Shown: piece after piece, positions 19,999 to 28,160 of the stretch
How the letters are laid out: every line of letters starts with the position of its first letter
Position numbering within the stretch: the first letter of the stretch is position 1
Origin: Pseudomonadota bacterium
GTDB taxonomy: Bacteria > Pseudomonadota > Gammaproteobacteria > Eutrophobiales > Eutrophobiaceae
Direction of reading: 5' to 3'
Length of the DNA stretch: 35,220 nt
NCBI GenBank assembly: GCA_022562175.1
Contig: JADFPU010000007.1
Span: 1-35,220 of the forward strand
Translations under genes and position numbers: made by a program
The notes under the pieces: model-generated
What the model was told of the DNA's origin: nothing
Databases searched by the model: none
What the model saw: the letters and a program-made list of their open reading frames with translations, nothing else

Positions 19999-21381
19999 AT
20001 GTCACTAATCAATAGCAACGTACGTTTAACAGAGAATCCAATTAAAATCCGGCCTGCAGCTGTTGCCGGCATGTTCTATCCTGCTGATCCTGCCGAACTG
20101 GAGCAGATGGTGACTAGCTATCTGGATAAAGCCGCTAGCGATACAGAAGTGCCGAAAGCCATCATTGCACCCCATGCAGGCTACGTCTATTCCGGTTCGA
20201 TAGCTGCAGCGGCCTACGCCAAGCTTATCCCCGCAAGGCATACGATTAAACGAGTGATACTGTTAGGTCCCGCACACAGGGTTTATGTAAAAGGACTGGC
20301 CCTTGCAAGTGCAACAAGCTTCTCAACGCCGTTGGGCGATGTGCCAATCGATACCGTGCTTACTGAAAAGCTGCTGCAACTCCCACAAGTATCGGTTATG
20401 GACAATGCCCACGCCCAGGAACACAGCCTCGAGGTCCAGCTACCATTTCTACAATTGATATTGGATGGTTTTACTCTGCTGCCACTGCTGGTAGGCGATG
20501 CCAGCACTGAACAAGTCTCACAGGTGTTAGAGGCCGTCTGGGGTGGAGACGAGACCCTGATTATTATTAGCTCGGACCTGAGTCACTACCACAGTTATGA
20601 AACAGCGCAGCAGATAGATGCCTCGACATCTGCCGCAATAAACGATTTTCGTCTGCATGACATCAGTCCGGAACATGCCTGTGGTTGTGTGCCAATGCGA
20701 GGTTTACTGCATATTGCCAAGCACAAAGGCATGCAAATAAGAACATTGGATGTCAGGAATTCAGGCGACACTGCCGGGACACATGATAGAGTCGTTGGTT
20801 ATGGTGCCTACTCTCTTTACCTTAAACTATCAGTGTCATCCAAACAACGGCAACAACTGCTGAACATAGCCAGGCAAACTATCGAGCAAGGATTTACATC
20901 CAATACGCCATTAAAACCCGATCCGGATCAATACGATCCTGGCTTGCGACAGCAACGGGCCACTTTTGTGACCTTAAAACTTAACCAACAACTGCGTGGT
21001 TGCATAGGCACCACTCAGGCAGTTTCGCCCTTGATTGTCAGTGTCGCTGACAATGCTTTTAAAGCGGCATTTCGTGATCCCAGGTTCAAACCACTGAGTC
21101 AGTCAGAATACGATAAAATTGATTTGAGTATCTCACTGCTGTCAGCACCTGCTGAACTCGAATTTTCCTGCGAAAATGACTTACTGAAGGCATTGCGGCC
21201 AGGCATCGATGGTTTAATCATCGAGAAAGGGTCACATAAAGCGACATTTTTACCTGAAGTCTGGCAGACATTGCCTGACGCCGAGGCATTCCTGACACAA
21301 TTGAAACTAAAGGCCGGCATTGATGATTGCGTAGCGCCTGACAGGGCCTGGCGATATATTTCTGAACACCTTGTCGAGTAA
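19999..21381 (+). CDS. amrB: AmmeMemoRadiSam proteins B and A fused (Memo domain + AMMECR1 domain)
   Basis: Memo: RPAAVAGMFYPADPAELEQMV, APHAGYVYSG, LLGPAHRVYVKGLALASATSFSTPLGD, HSLEVQLPFLQ, SSDLSHYHSYETAQ; AMMECR1: LRGCIGTTQAVSPLIVSVADNAFKAAFRDPRF. Confidence 0.94.
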   Translation: MSLINSNVRLTENPIKIRPAAVAGMFYPADPAELEQMVTSYLDKAASDTEVPKAIIAPHAGYVYSGSIAAAAYAKLIPARHTIKRVILLGPAHRVYVKGLALASATSFSTPLGDVPIDTVLTEKLLQLPQVSVMDNAHAQEHSLEVQLPFLQLILDGFTLLPLLVGDASTEQVSQVLEAVWGGDETLIIISSDLSHYHSYETAQQIDASTSAAINDFRLHDISPEHACGCVPMRGLLHIAKHKGMQIRTLDVRNSGDTAGTHDRVVGYGAYSLYLKLSVSSKQRQQLLNIARQTIEQGFTSNTPLKPDPDQYDPGLRQQRATFVTLKLNQQLRGCIGTTQAVSPLIVSVADNAFKAAFRDPRFKPLSQSEYDKIDLSISLLSAPAELEFSCENDLLKALRPGIDGLIIEKGSHKATFLPEVWQTLPDAEAFLTQLKLKAGIDDCVAPDRAWRYISEHLVE

Positions 21382-21519
21382 TGTCACAATTCTGAAGACA
21401 TAAGCCTAAGTCTTGATTCATAGTTAGTCTTTAAGGTCTGGAACCATTATTAAGGTCAACATATTAAACACAGACGTATACAAGGATGTATACGGTTGAA
21501 AACGTCTGGAACACGTTTT

Positions 21520-21590
21520 ACAGACACAGAGTACACGGAGATTAAAGAACAAATATCATCCTAACTCCGTGTACTCTGTGCCTCTGTGTT
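21520..21590. repeat. Dispersed inverted repeat, copy C
   Basis: ACAGACACAGAGTACACGGAG (21520-21540) ... CTCCGTGTACTCTGTGCCTCTGTG. Confidence 0.65.
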
Positions 21591-21731
21591 GAGATTTCAG
21601 ATTATCTGACAACTCTAAACAATGAATATTCCATTAAGATCCTACCTATGAGTCTTGACTAAAAGGCCGATTTTCTGGCGAATTTTCCACGTCACTATCA
21701 AGTTTCCCAGGCAACAGTCGCTTTATCCACT

Positions 21732-22994
21732 ATGCAAGTGAACTCGTTCAACCTGATTACAACGCTCCTGTCTGTTGATTCAAAGCCATCTTTCATGGCT
21801 TTCCAAATCGGTCAGGTATTAAACGCACTAGTGCTTGGCCGTAATGAGCAGGGCTTTCTGGAACTTAAAATCGGTGCACAGAAAATAACAGCAAATGCAC
21901 CACAGCCCTTGCAGGCGGGGCAATCGCTAAAATTGCTTGTTATTGAGAATAATGAGAATCTTGTCCTGCAGGTTCTCGGCAAAAATAACCAGCAAGCTAC
22001 CAAACAGCTGTTACAACAGTTGCTGCGCCATTCGCTACCACAACATAGCCCACCTACAACGCTGTTTGAAAAACTGAATGCTGTGCAATTACAGAAAAAT
22101 GCAACCACATTAAATTTACCAAAGGCTGTTGTCAGGCAGATCATAGAAACAATGGCAAACATTCCCTCCAAGCAATCCGTATCAACCAGCCAGGGATTAA
22201 AACAGGCATTGCAGGATTCGGGGTTGTTTCTTGAGGCTCGCCTTGGAAAATTATTACACAGCAAGCAACCTGTAGCTGAAGCAACGCAGAAAATTTTAAA
22301 ACAAGACTTTAAAGCCGGACTATTAAGCATAAAATATATCCTGGAGAAAAGTATCGCCGTCAAGCAACAAGTTGCTGTCAGCCTGGTTCCCCGTCAAGCT
22401 GTGGCAGACAAAACCGTCAGTAAAGAATTCTCCCAAACAGTCGATCTGTCCCAAGCAAAAGATAAGACAGTGAAAACCGGAAAAGCCGAGTTAGATATGT
22501 TGAATATTTCCAGAAAGGAAACAACGGAATTGATAGAGCTGAAACGTGTGGTTGATTCAGCGATAGCCCGCATACAAGTCAATCAATCAAGTGCAATCAC
22601 CACCGAACAATCCCAACCTCCAGTATGGCTGATCGATATACCCATTAAAGACAAACAGGAAATATCGTTAGCACAAATGCGGATCTCTTATGATCAACAT
22701 GCAGCAAAAGATGAGGCCGCTGAGCGAAGATGGAGTGCATCGTTAACGATAGAACTTGAGACGCTGGGTAAAATTCACGTCCGTGTCGTCCTCTCGGGCG
22801 ATGAAATATCCTCGTCTATATGGGCCGAAGACAATGCCACCTATCGCCTGATTGAACAACATATGCAACAGCTCACCGATAATCTGCATAGAGCTGGGCT
22901 GAACATCGACTGCGTGAATTGTTATCCCGGTAACGCCCGGCAAGCTTCACATGTTGATCACGCTTCACAAACATTAGTGAGCATCAGAATATGA
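21732..22994 (+). CDS. FliK-like flagellar hook-length control C-terminal (Flg_hook-like) protein
   Basis: C-terminal WSASLTIELETLGKIHVRVVLSGDEISSSIWAEDNATYRLIEQHMQQLTDNLHRAGLNIDCVNC resembles Flg_hook; ATGA overlap with the FlhB-C-like ORF. Confidence 0.75.
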   Translation: MQVNSFNLITTLLSVDSKPSFMAFQIGQVLNALVLGRNEQGFLELKIGAQKITANAPQPLQAGQSLKLLVIENNENLVLQVLGKNNQQATKQLLQQLLRHSLPQHSPPTTLFEKLNAVQLQKNATTLNLPKAVVRQIIETMANIPSKQSVSTSQGLKQALQDSGLFLEARLGKLLHSKQPVAEATQKILKQDFKAGLLSIKYILEKSIAVKQQVAVSLVPRQAVADKTVSKEFSQTVDLSQAKDKTVKTGKAELDMLNISRKETTELIELKRVVDSAIARIQVNQSSAITTEQSQPPVWLIDIPIKDKQEISLAQMRISYDQHAAKDEAAERRWSASLTIELETLGKIHVRVVLSGDEISSSIWAEDNATYRLIEQHMQQLTDNLHRAGLNIDCVNCYPGNARQASHVDHASQTLVSIRI

Positions 22995-23272
22995 CTGATC
23001 AGGAACAGAAACCCGACAAACAAGCCGTTGCCTTGTATTATGACCAGCTCACTGCTCCCAAGGTTACAGCAAAGGGAGCGGGGGATCTGGCAGACAAGAT
23101 TATTGCACTTGCACTGGAAAATGATGTGCCGATACGGGAAGAGCCTGAGCTGGTGCAACTCCTGGCGAAAGTTGAATTAGGTGATGAAATACCTGAGCTA
23201 TTATATGTTGCTGTTGCAGAGATCATCGCTTTTGTCTACATGCTGAAGGGCAAGGTCCATGAGCAATCCTAG
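22991..23272 (+). CDS. FlhB C-terminal-domain-like protein (stand-alone FlhB-CC / FlhX type)
   Basis: AVALYYDQLTAPKVTAKGAGDLADKIIALALENDVPIREEPELVQLLAKVELGDEIPELLYVAVAEIIAFVYML, colinear with FlhB/YscU after the NPTH cleavage site. Confidence 0.88.
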   Translation: MTDQEQKPDKQAVALYYDQLTAPKVTAKGAGDLADKIIALALENDVPIREEPELVQLLAKVELGDEIPELLYVAVAEIIAFVYMLKGKVHEQS

Positions 23273-23331
23273 TACTCCGTCAAGGTTGTATTGATGGGTT
23301 CAGCATCAATACAACCTTGACGGAGTACTAG
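23269..23331. mobile_element. Minimal 63-bp CTAG element (family 1): perfect 28-bp arms, 7-nt loop
   Basis: CTAGTACTCCGTCAAGGTTGTATTGATG-GGTTCAG-CATCAATACAACCTTGACGGAGTACTAG. Confidence 0.9.
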
Positions 23332-23355
23332 CAACAGACTTTCAAACGAAACGGG

Positions 23356-23892
23356 CTACTGTTTTTTTAGTTGTGCAGCGTTTTTCCTGGCCTTTTTTGC
23401 CCCTTCATCATCACCAACAAGCTGGCGGGCTTGAGCAATTATCTGCCAGTTAGCGGCTTGTAAAGAATAATTTCCGGCAGCGAGAGAATTGGATTTACTG
23501 GCAAGATTAATAGCCTGCGGCCAGTTACGTTGCTGTAAACGCAGCGCACCCAGACGATGCCACAGTAACGCATTCTTTGGTTGCAGGCGCAGAGCACGTT
23601 CCAATGTCGCGGCAGCGGATTCCCACTTACCCACATTCACCTCATGTCGGGCATTTTCCATCAAGGCAACGACCACCGTAGATATCTGCTGATGTTCCTG
23701 CGGTTGTATGATATCTGGACCGGACATCTCATCCAGCCTGGCGTCATCAAGCATGACTGCTGCCTCATCACCCCTTGCCGATGTGCTACGATCCACTACC
23801 GGGGCAGGGTCATCTTGTTTTGGTGTTGTTGTACAGGCTTGCGTAATTAACAGCATAGTCAGGAGCCAAAGATATTTTAGCGCTTTTTTCAT
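23356..23892 (-). CDS. TPR-repeat lipoprotein of unknown function
   Basis: Lipobox LLITQAC; TPR-like ATLERALRLQPKNALLWHRLGALRLQQRNWPQAINLASKSNSLA. Confidence 0.8.
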   Translation of the reverse strand: MKKALKYLWLLTMLLITQACTTTPKQDDPAPVVDRSTSARGDEAAVMLDDARLDEMSGPDIIQPQEHQQISTVVVALMENARHEVNVGKWESAAATLERALRLQPKNALLWHRLGALRLQQRNWPQAINLASKSNSLAAGNYSLQAANWQIIAQARQLVGDDEGAKKARKNAAQLKKQ

Positions 23893-23901
23893 GGACTGAA
23901 T

Positions 23902-26211
23902 CTAATGCAAGAGGCTGGTTTGATGATTAACACTGTTGTCATGGCAACCTTTCAACGGTATGGCGTTCGCTGTTTTGATATATGGCAGCCTGGCCAAATC
24001 AGTACAATACTTGCTTTGCTTTTTAGTAGCCACTTTTAGCCAGCTTATCGATTCAGGGGCTATCTGAGTTAGTGCTTGTACCTTTACCACCTTCATCATC
24101 TCTGCCCATAATTGCATCGCTCCCCCTGCTCCAGTGTATTTTGCCGGCTGATTATCATCACGTCCCAACCAGATCACAGCCAAAAGATCATCGCCAAAAC
24201 CAACAAACCAGCTATCTCGCAGATCATTCGTTGTTCCGGTCTTGCCGGCCAATGACTTGTCCTCGCCCATTGCCTTATGCAAGGATTTGCCCGTACCACT
24301 CCTGACAACCTCTGATAACAGGAAATTTGTCAAAAACACGGGTGCTGGATCCAGTGTCTGCCTGATTTGCAGAGCATACCGTTGCAGTGGCCGCGCCTGG
24401 CTATCCAGCACTGCTCTAATGCTGTTGAGTGGCACCTGGAAGCCACCATTCGCAATTGTTTGATACATTTGTGACACCTCAACCGGACTAAGTTCCAAGG
24501 CACCAAGTAACAAGGAAGGATAGGCTTTTATACTGGACTGTATACCTGTGTCTCGTAGCGTCTTGATCACATTAGCCAGGCCCACACTCATTCCTAAACG
24601 GACTGCTGCAAGATTATACGAGTTTTTCAGAGCATCAATGAGTGACACCTGTCCATGACTTTTGCGATCATAGTTTCTGGGCTTCCACACTCTGCCATCA
24701 GACTGTTTGATTTCAATGGGCACATCATCAATCAATGTCAGTATGTTATATTTTTCAGGCTTTGATAATGCAGCAAGGTATATAGCAGGCTTTATCAAGG
24801 ATCCGATTGGTCGCTTCGCATCCAGCGCCCGATTAAATCCGTTAACATGCTTATCTCGACCGCCTATAAGCGCGATAATTTCACCCGTGCCAATACGTAA
24901 GATAACAGCGGCCATTTGCAGGCTGGCTGTTTTCAGGTGTTTGCGCTTTTCAAGGACAGCAAGTTTTTTACTGGCAGCAGCCTCTGCTGCCTCTTGTATG
25001 TGTGGCACCAGGGTTGTAAATATACGTAGTCCCTCATTTTGCAGATCCTGTATTTTATAATCACGCAATAACTGCCGCCTGACAAGCTCAAGAAAAGCAG
25101 GATATTTAGACTGCCCCCAGGCTGGTTTTGCAGCAAGATCGAGTGCTTTAGATTGTGCAAGACCTGCTTTCTCTGCAGTGAGCAGCCCCTGCTCCTGCAT
25201 TAAACGCAAGACCAGATTTCTTCTCTGCAGTGCTCGCTGTGGATGTCGGCGAGGGTTATAATAAGAAGCGCCGCGAACAAGTCCCGCCAGTAAAGCCATC
25301 TGGTCAACACGTAATTCTTTTAAAGGCCTGGCAAAATAAAACTCTGCTGCCGTGCCAAAGCCGTGTATACCCCGGGCACCGTGCTGACCCAGGTAAATCT
25401 CATTGATATAGGCTGTCAGGATCTCTTGTTTCGAATAGCGCCTCTCCAGTAACAGCGCCATAATGACCTCGTTGATCTTACGCCAATATGACCTTTGCGA
25501 AGACAGGAAGAAATTTTTTACTAACTGCTGGGTTAAGGTACTGCCGCCCTGCGCGATTTCGCCCTTACGGATATTCGTAAACGCTGCTCTTAAAATGCCG
25601 CGAAAATCCAGCCCAAAATGACTGAAAAAATGCCTGTCTTCAACAGCAACAAGCGCTGCAATCAAAAATTGAGGCACCTCATGATAGCCAATCACCACCC
25701 TGTCTTCATTATGTTCAGGATATATCTTACCGATCAGTTGGGGTTCTAATCTGACAAGACTCAATGATGCACCTGAGTTTACATCACTCAACCTGGCGAT
25801 GTGATCACGCCTGAATACTACGTTAACTGCTTGCTGCATCTCTCGCTCATTCCAAAAACTGAATGATCGTTTAAGAAATTCCCGGGAATCGTGGGTTTTA
25901 CTGTACTGGCCGGGTTTCACCAGCAGATCTGATTGGTTAAAGCCGATGGATAGTAATTCGCCCTCCAGGGTTGTTAAGGACAGCTCCTGACCTGGATAGA
26001 TTTCCATTGGACTAGCATACACACGAGCCGGCAAAGACCATTTTTTGCCTTCAAATTCATGTTGAATGCGGTAATCCAGCCATAAAATACAGGCCGTGCC
26101 GACGCACGCAAGAATCACAAGCAACTGGAATTGCCACAGATTGCGAGTCTTTTTTTTTCTTGTACGGTTCCGTTTGCGTTGTCGCCTGCTTGTTGAAGAT
26201 CTTGATGCCAT
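23902..26211 (-). CDS. mrcB: Bifunctional penicillin-binding protein 1B
   Basis: N-terminal cytoplasmic basic tail + TM; GT51 motifs VEDRHFFSHFGLDFRGILRA, QGGSTLTQQLVKN; transpeptidase RPIGSLIKP, KTGTTNDLRDSWFVGF. Confidence 0.95.
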   Translation of the reverse strand: MASRSSTSRRQRKRNRTRKKKTRNLWQFQLLVILACVGTACILWLDYRIQHEFEGKKWSLPARVYASPMEIYPGQELSLTTLEGELLSIGFNQSDLLVKPGQYSKTHDSREFLKRSFSFWNEREMQQAVNVVFRRDHIARLSDVNSGASLSLVRLEPQLIGKIYPEHNEDRVVIGYHEVPQFLIAALVAVEDRHFFSHFGLDFRGILRAAFTNIRKGEIAQGGSTLTQQLVKNFFLSSQRSYWRKINEVIMALLLERRYSKQEILTAYINEIYLGQHGARGIHGFGTAAEFYFARPLKELRVDQMALLAGLVRGASYYNPRRHPQRALQRRNLVLRLMQEQGLLTAEKAGLAQSKALDLAAKPAWGQSKYPAFLELVRRQLLRDYKIQDLQNEGLRIFTTLVPHIQEAAEAAASKKLAVLEKRKHLKTASLQMAAVILRIGTGEIIALIGGRDKHVNGFNRALDAKRPIGSLIKPAIYLAALSKPEKYNILTLIDDVPIEIKQSDGRVWKPRNYDRKSHGQVSLIDALKNSYNLAAVRLGMSVGLANVIKTLRDTGIQSSIKAYPSLLLGALELSPVEVSQMYQTIANGGFQVPLNSIRAVLDSQARPLQRYALQIRQTLDPAPVFLTNFLLSEVVRSGTGKSLHKAMGEDKSLAGKTGTTNDLRDSWFVGFGDDLLAVIWLGRDDNQPAKYTGAGGAMQLWAEMMKVVKVQALTQIAPESISWLKVATKKQSKYCTDLARLPYIKTANAIPLKGCHDNSVNHQTSLLH

Positions 26212-26261
26212 TGAGATAATTCAGGCTTGTTTGAAAGAAATCATAGAATCATAGTAAACCT

Positions 26262-26286
26262 AAAAAAAAACCCCGCAATTGCGGGG
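26262..26286 (-). terminator. Intrinsic terminator downstream of the histone-like gene region
   Basis: Minus strand CCCCGCAATTGCGGGG followed by TTTTTTTTT (plus-strand A9 at 26262-26270). Confidence 0.9.
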
Positions 26287-26441
26287 CTTAATTTTCCTCT
26301 ATCAGCGTCTTCTCCCGACACAGCTTTCAAACTTCTGACTGCTCTGCCAGCTTCCTGGCTAATGCCTGACGCTTCTGCCTCCTGAGCTTTATCTCCGCCC
26401 TTACTTTTTGCTTACGCTGGACGGCAGACAAGATCAGCGAG

Positions 26442-26618
26442 CTATTTTTTTTTAGCCTTTTTCTTGGTAGCTTTCTTCTTTGCTACCTTCTTCTTTGCTA
26501 CCTTCTTCTTTACTACAGTCTTCTTTACTACAGTCTTCTTTACTACAGTCTTCTTCACTACAGTCTTCTTTACTACAGTCTTCTTTGCTGTCTTCTTCTT
26601 TCCAGTCTTCTTAGCCAT
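26442..26618 (-). CDS. Histone H1-like lysine-rich DNA-binding protein with KKTVV / KKVAK pentapeptide repeats
   Basis: MAKKTGKKKTAKKTVVKKTVVKKTVVKKTVVKKTVVKKKVAKKKVAKKKATKKKAKKK; start trimmed to MAKKTG; 15-bp DNA repeats TTCTTTACTACAGTC on the plus strand. Confidence 0.85.
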   Translation of the reverse strand: MAKKTGKKKTAKKTVVKKTVVKKTVVKKTVVKKTVVKKKVAKKKVAKKKATKKKAKKK

Positions 26619-26873
26619 AATTTTAGACTCCCCTAGAACTCGATTGGATGAAACAACATAAAGTACATTAAACACAACAATACAACTAGCTGTCCATTAT
26701 AGTAAGGTTTTCAATTTTTTAAAATATTTTTTTACTTAAATTTAAAAACCCTCATAAATAAAAAATAAACTGGTTTAGAACATTATCATTAGTAAAATAT
26801 TTTGTTGCAACATTTCAACAAGCATTAATAGTTTTACAGATCCCGACAAATCAACGTGTCATAGCAAAACTAT

Positions 26874-27527
26874 TTATTTCAAACCTGAACTAATGTCTTT
26901 CTGTATTTTATTAATGTCGCCCATGCCATTGATTCTAAGGTATTTAGGCGAATTTTCACTGTTCTGTTCATAGAGATCCGAATAATAATCGATTAATGGA
27001 ACTGTTTGCTCATAATAGACTTGCAGTCGTTTTTTTACTGTCTGTTCCTTGTCATCATCGCGTTGAATCAGCGCTTCTCCCGTCACATCATCTTTGCCAA
27101 ACTCTTTTGGTGGATTAAATTCAATATGATAGGTCCTGCTGGAAGACAGGTGCACACGGCGTCCACTTATTCTTTTAACTATCTCTTTATCATCCACCTG
27201 TAGTTCAACAACATAATCAACTCTGATATCAGTAAGTCTCATACCTTCTGCTTGAGCAATGGTCCTGGGAAAACCATCGAACAGGTAACCTCGCTGACAA
27301 TCACTTTGATTTATCCGTTCGTTGACTAACTTAAGAATTAAATCATCAGAGACCAGTTCGCCTGCATCCATGATCTTTTTTGCTACCTTGCCCAGACGTG
27401 TGCCGGCCTTTACCGCTGCTCTTAGCATATCCCCGGTTGATATTTGCGGGATATTGAATTTGTTTTTGATAAAGTCTGCCTGAGTACCCTTGCCCGCACC
27501 AGGCGGTCCTAACAATATGATTTTCAT
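26874..27527 (-). CDS. adk: Adenylate kinase
   Basis: [91 protein letters not shown]. Confidence 0.97.
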   Translation of the reverse strand: MKIILLGPPGAGKGTQADFIKNKFNIPQISTGDMLRAAVKAGTRLGKVAKKIMDAGELVSDDLILKLVNERINQSDCQRGYLFDGFPRTIAQAEGMRLTDIRVDYVVELQVDDKEIVKRISGRRVHLSSSRTYHIEFNPPKEFGKDDVTGEALIQRDDDKEQTVKKRLQVYYEQTVPLIDYYSDLYEQNSENSPKYLRINGMGDINKIQKDISSGLK

Positions 27528-27593
27528 GGATATATAACTCCAGAAATATTACTATGTCAGCCTATAATATCAGCTTACTGTAGATTATTTAGT

Positions 27594-27977
27594 ATGAAAA
27601 TAGAACTCGATATAAATTTAGCCGGAAAAAACAGGATCGATGCATACACAAATGAGTTTATCAGCATTGCCAATATAAAATACCGAAGTAATTTAATCGT
27701 ATCTGCCGATGCAATCATTGAAAACTGGATTACACATGATTCCTCCTGCTTGACTAAACAGGATCTGGATCCGGTTATTTCTCTTTGCCCGGAAATTGTA
27801 CTGCTTGGAACTGGTTCACATTTACACTTTCCACCTGATGAAGTGATGGCAGACTTTAATCTCAGGCAGATAGGCTTTGAGGTGATGGATACCGGTGCTG
27901 CATGCCGCTCATATAATTTTCTGTTAGGAGAAGGCCGGCAGGTAGTCGCTGCATTGTTAATGTTCGAAGCATGCTAG
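27594..27977 (+). CDS. Mth938/NDUFAF3-like (DUF498) protein
   Basis: IVLLGTGSHLHFPPDEV...GFEVMDTGAACRSYNFLLGEGRQVVAALLM. Confidence 0.88.
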   Translation: MKIELDINLAGKNRIDAYTNEFISIANIKYRSNLIVSADAIIENWITHDSSCLTKQDLDPVISLCPEIVLLGTGSHLHFPPDEVMADFNLRQIGFEVMDTGAACRSYNFLLGEGRQVVAALLMFEAC

Positions 27978-28160
27978 TACTCCGTCAAGGTTGTATTGGT
28001 GGATTCAGTTGACCTGTCAGCGTTCATGGCAAGGCACGTCTCGCAGGCAATGGCACCGTCCTTCGCAAGAGAGGTAACGCCGCCATGGATGCTGACAGGT
28101 CAACCCTGCGGGCACCACTGTGATGCTGAAACCATCAATACAACCTTGACGGAGTACTAG
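27974..28160. mobile_element. 187-bp CTAG element (family 1) filling the convergent intergenic space
   Basis: Ends CTAGTACTCCGTCAAGGTTGTATTG / CAATACAACCTTGACGGAGTACTAG; inner nested inverted repeat TTGACCTGTCAGCGTTCATGG (28009-28029) versus CCATGGATGCTGACAGGTCAA (28083-28103). Confidence 0.9.

Noticed and set aside
22038-22363. Minus-strand ORF 21812-22363 (183 aa, Cys/Ser-rich)
   Set aside because: Antisense to the FliK-like gene with codon bias and composition of a shadow frame.
26464-26661. Plus-strand Phe/Thr-rich ORF (FFATVFFTTVFF...) and 15-bp direct repeats resembling a minisatellite or CRISPR-like array
   Set aside because: The repeats are the coding repeats of the minus-strand histone-like gene; unit length and lack of unique spacers exclude CRISPR, and the plus ORF is an antisense shadow.
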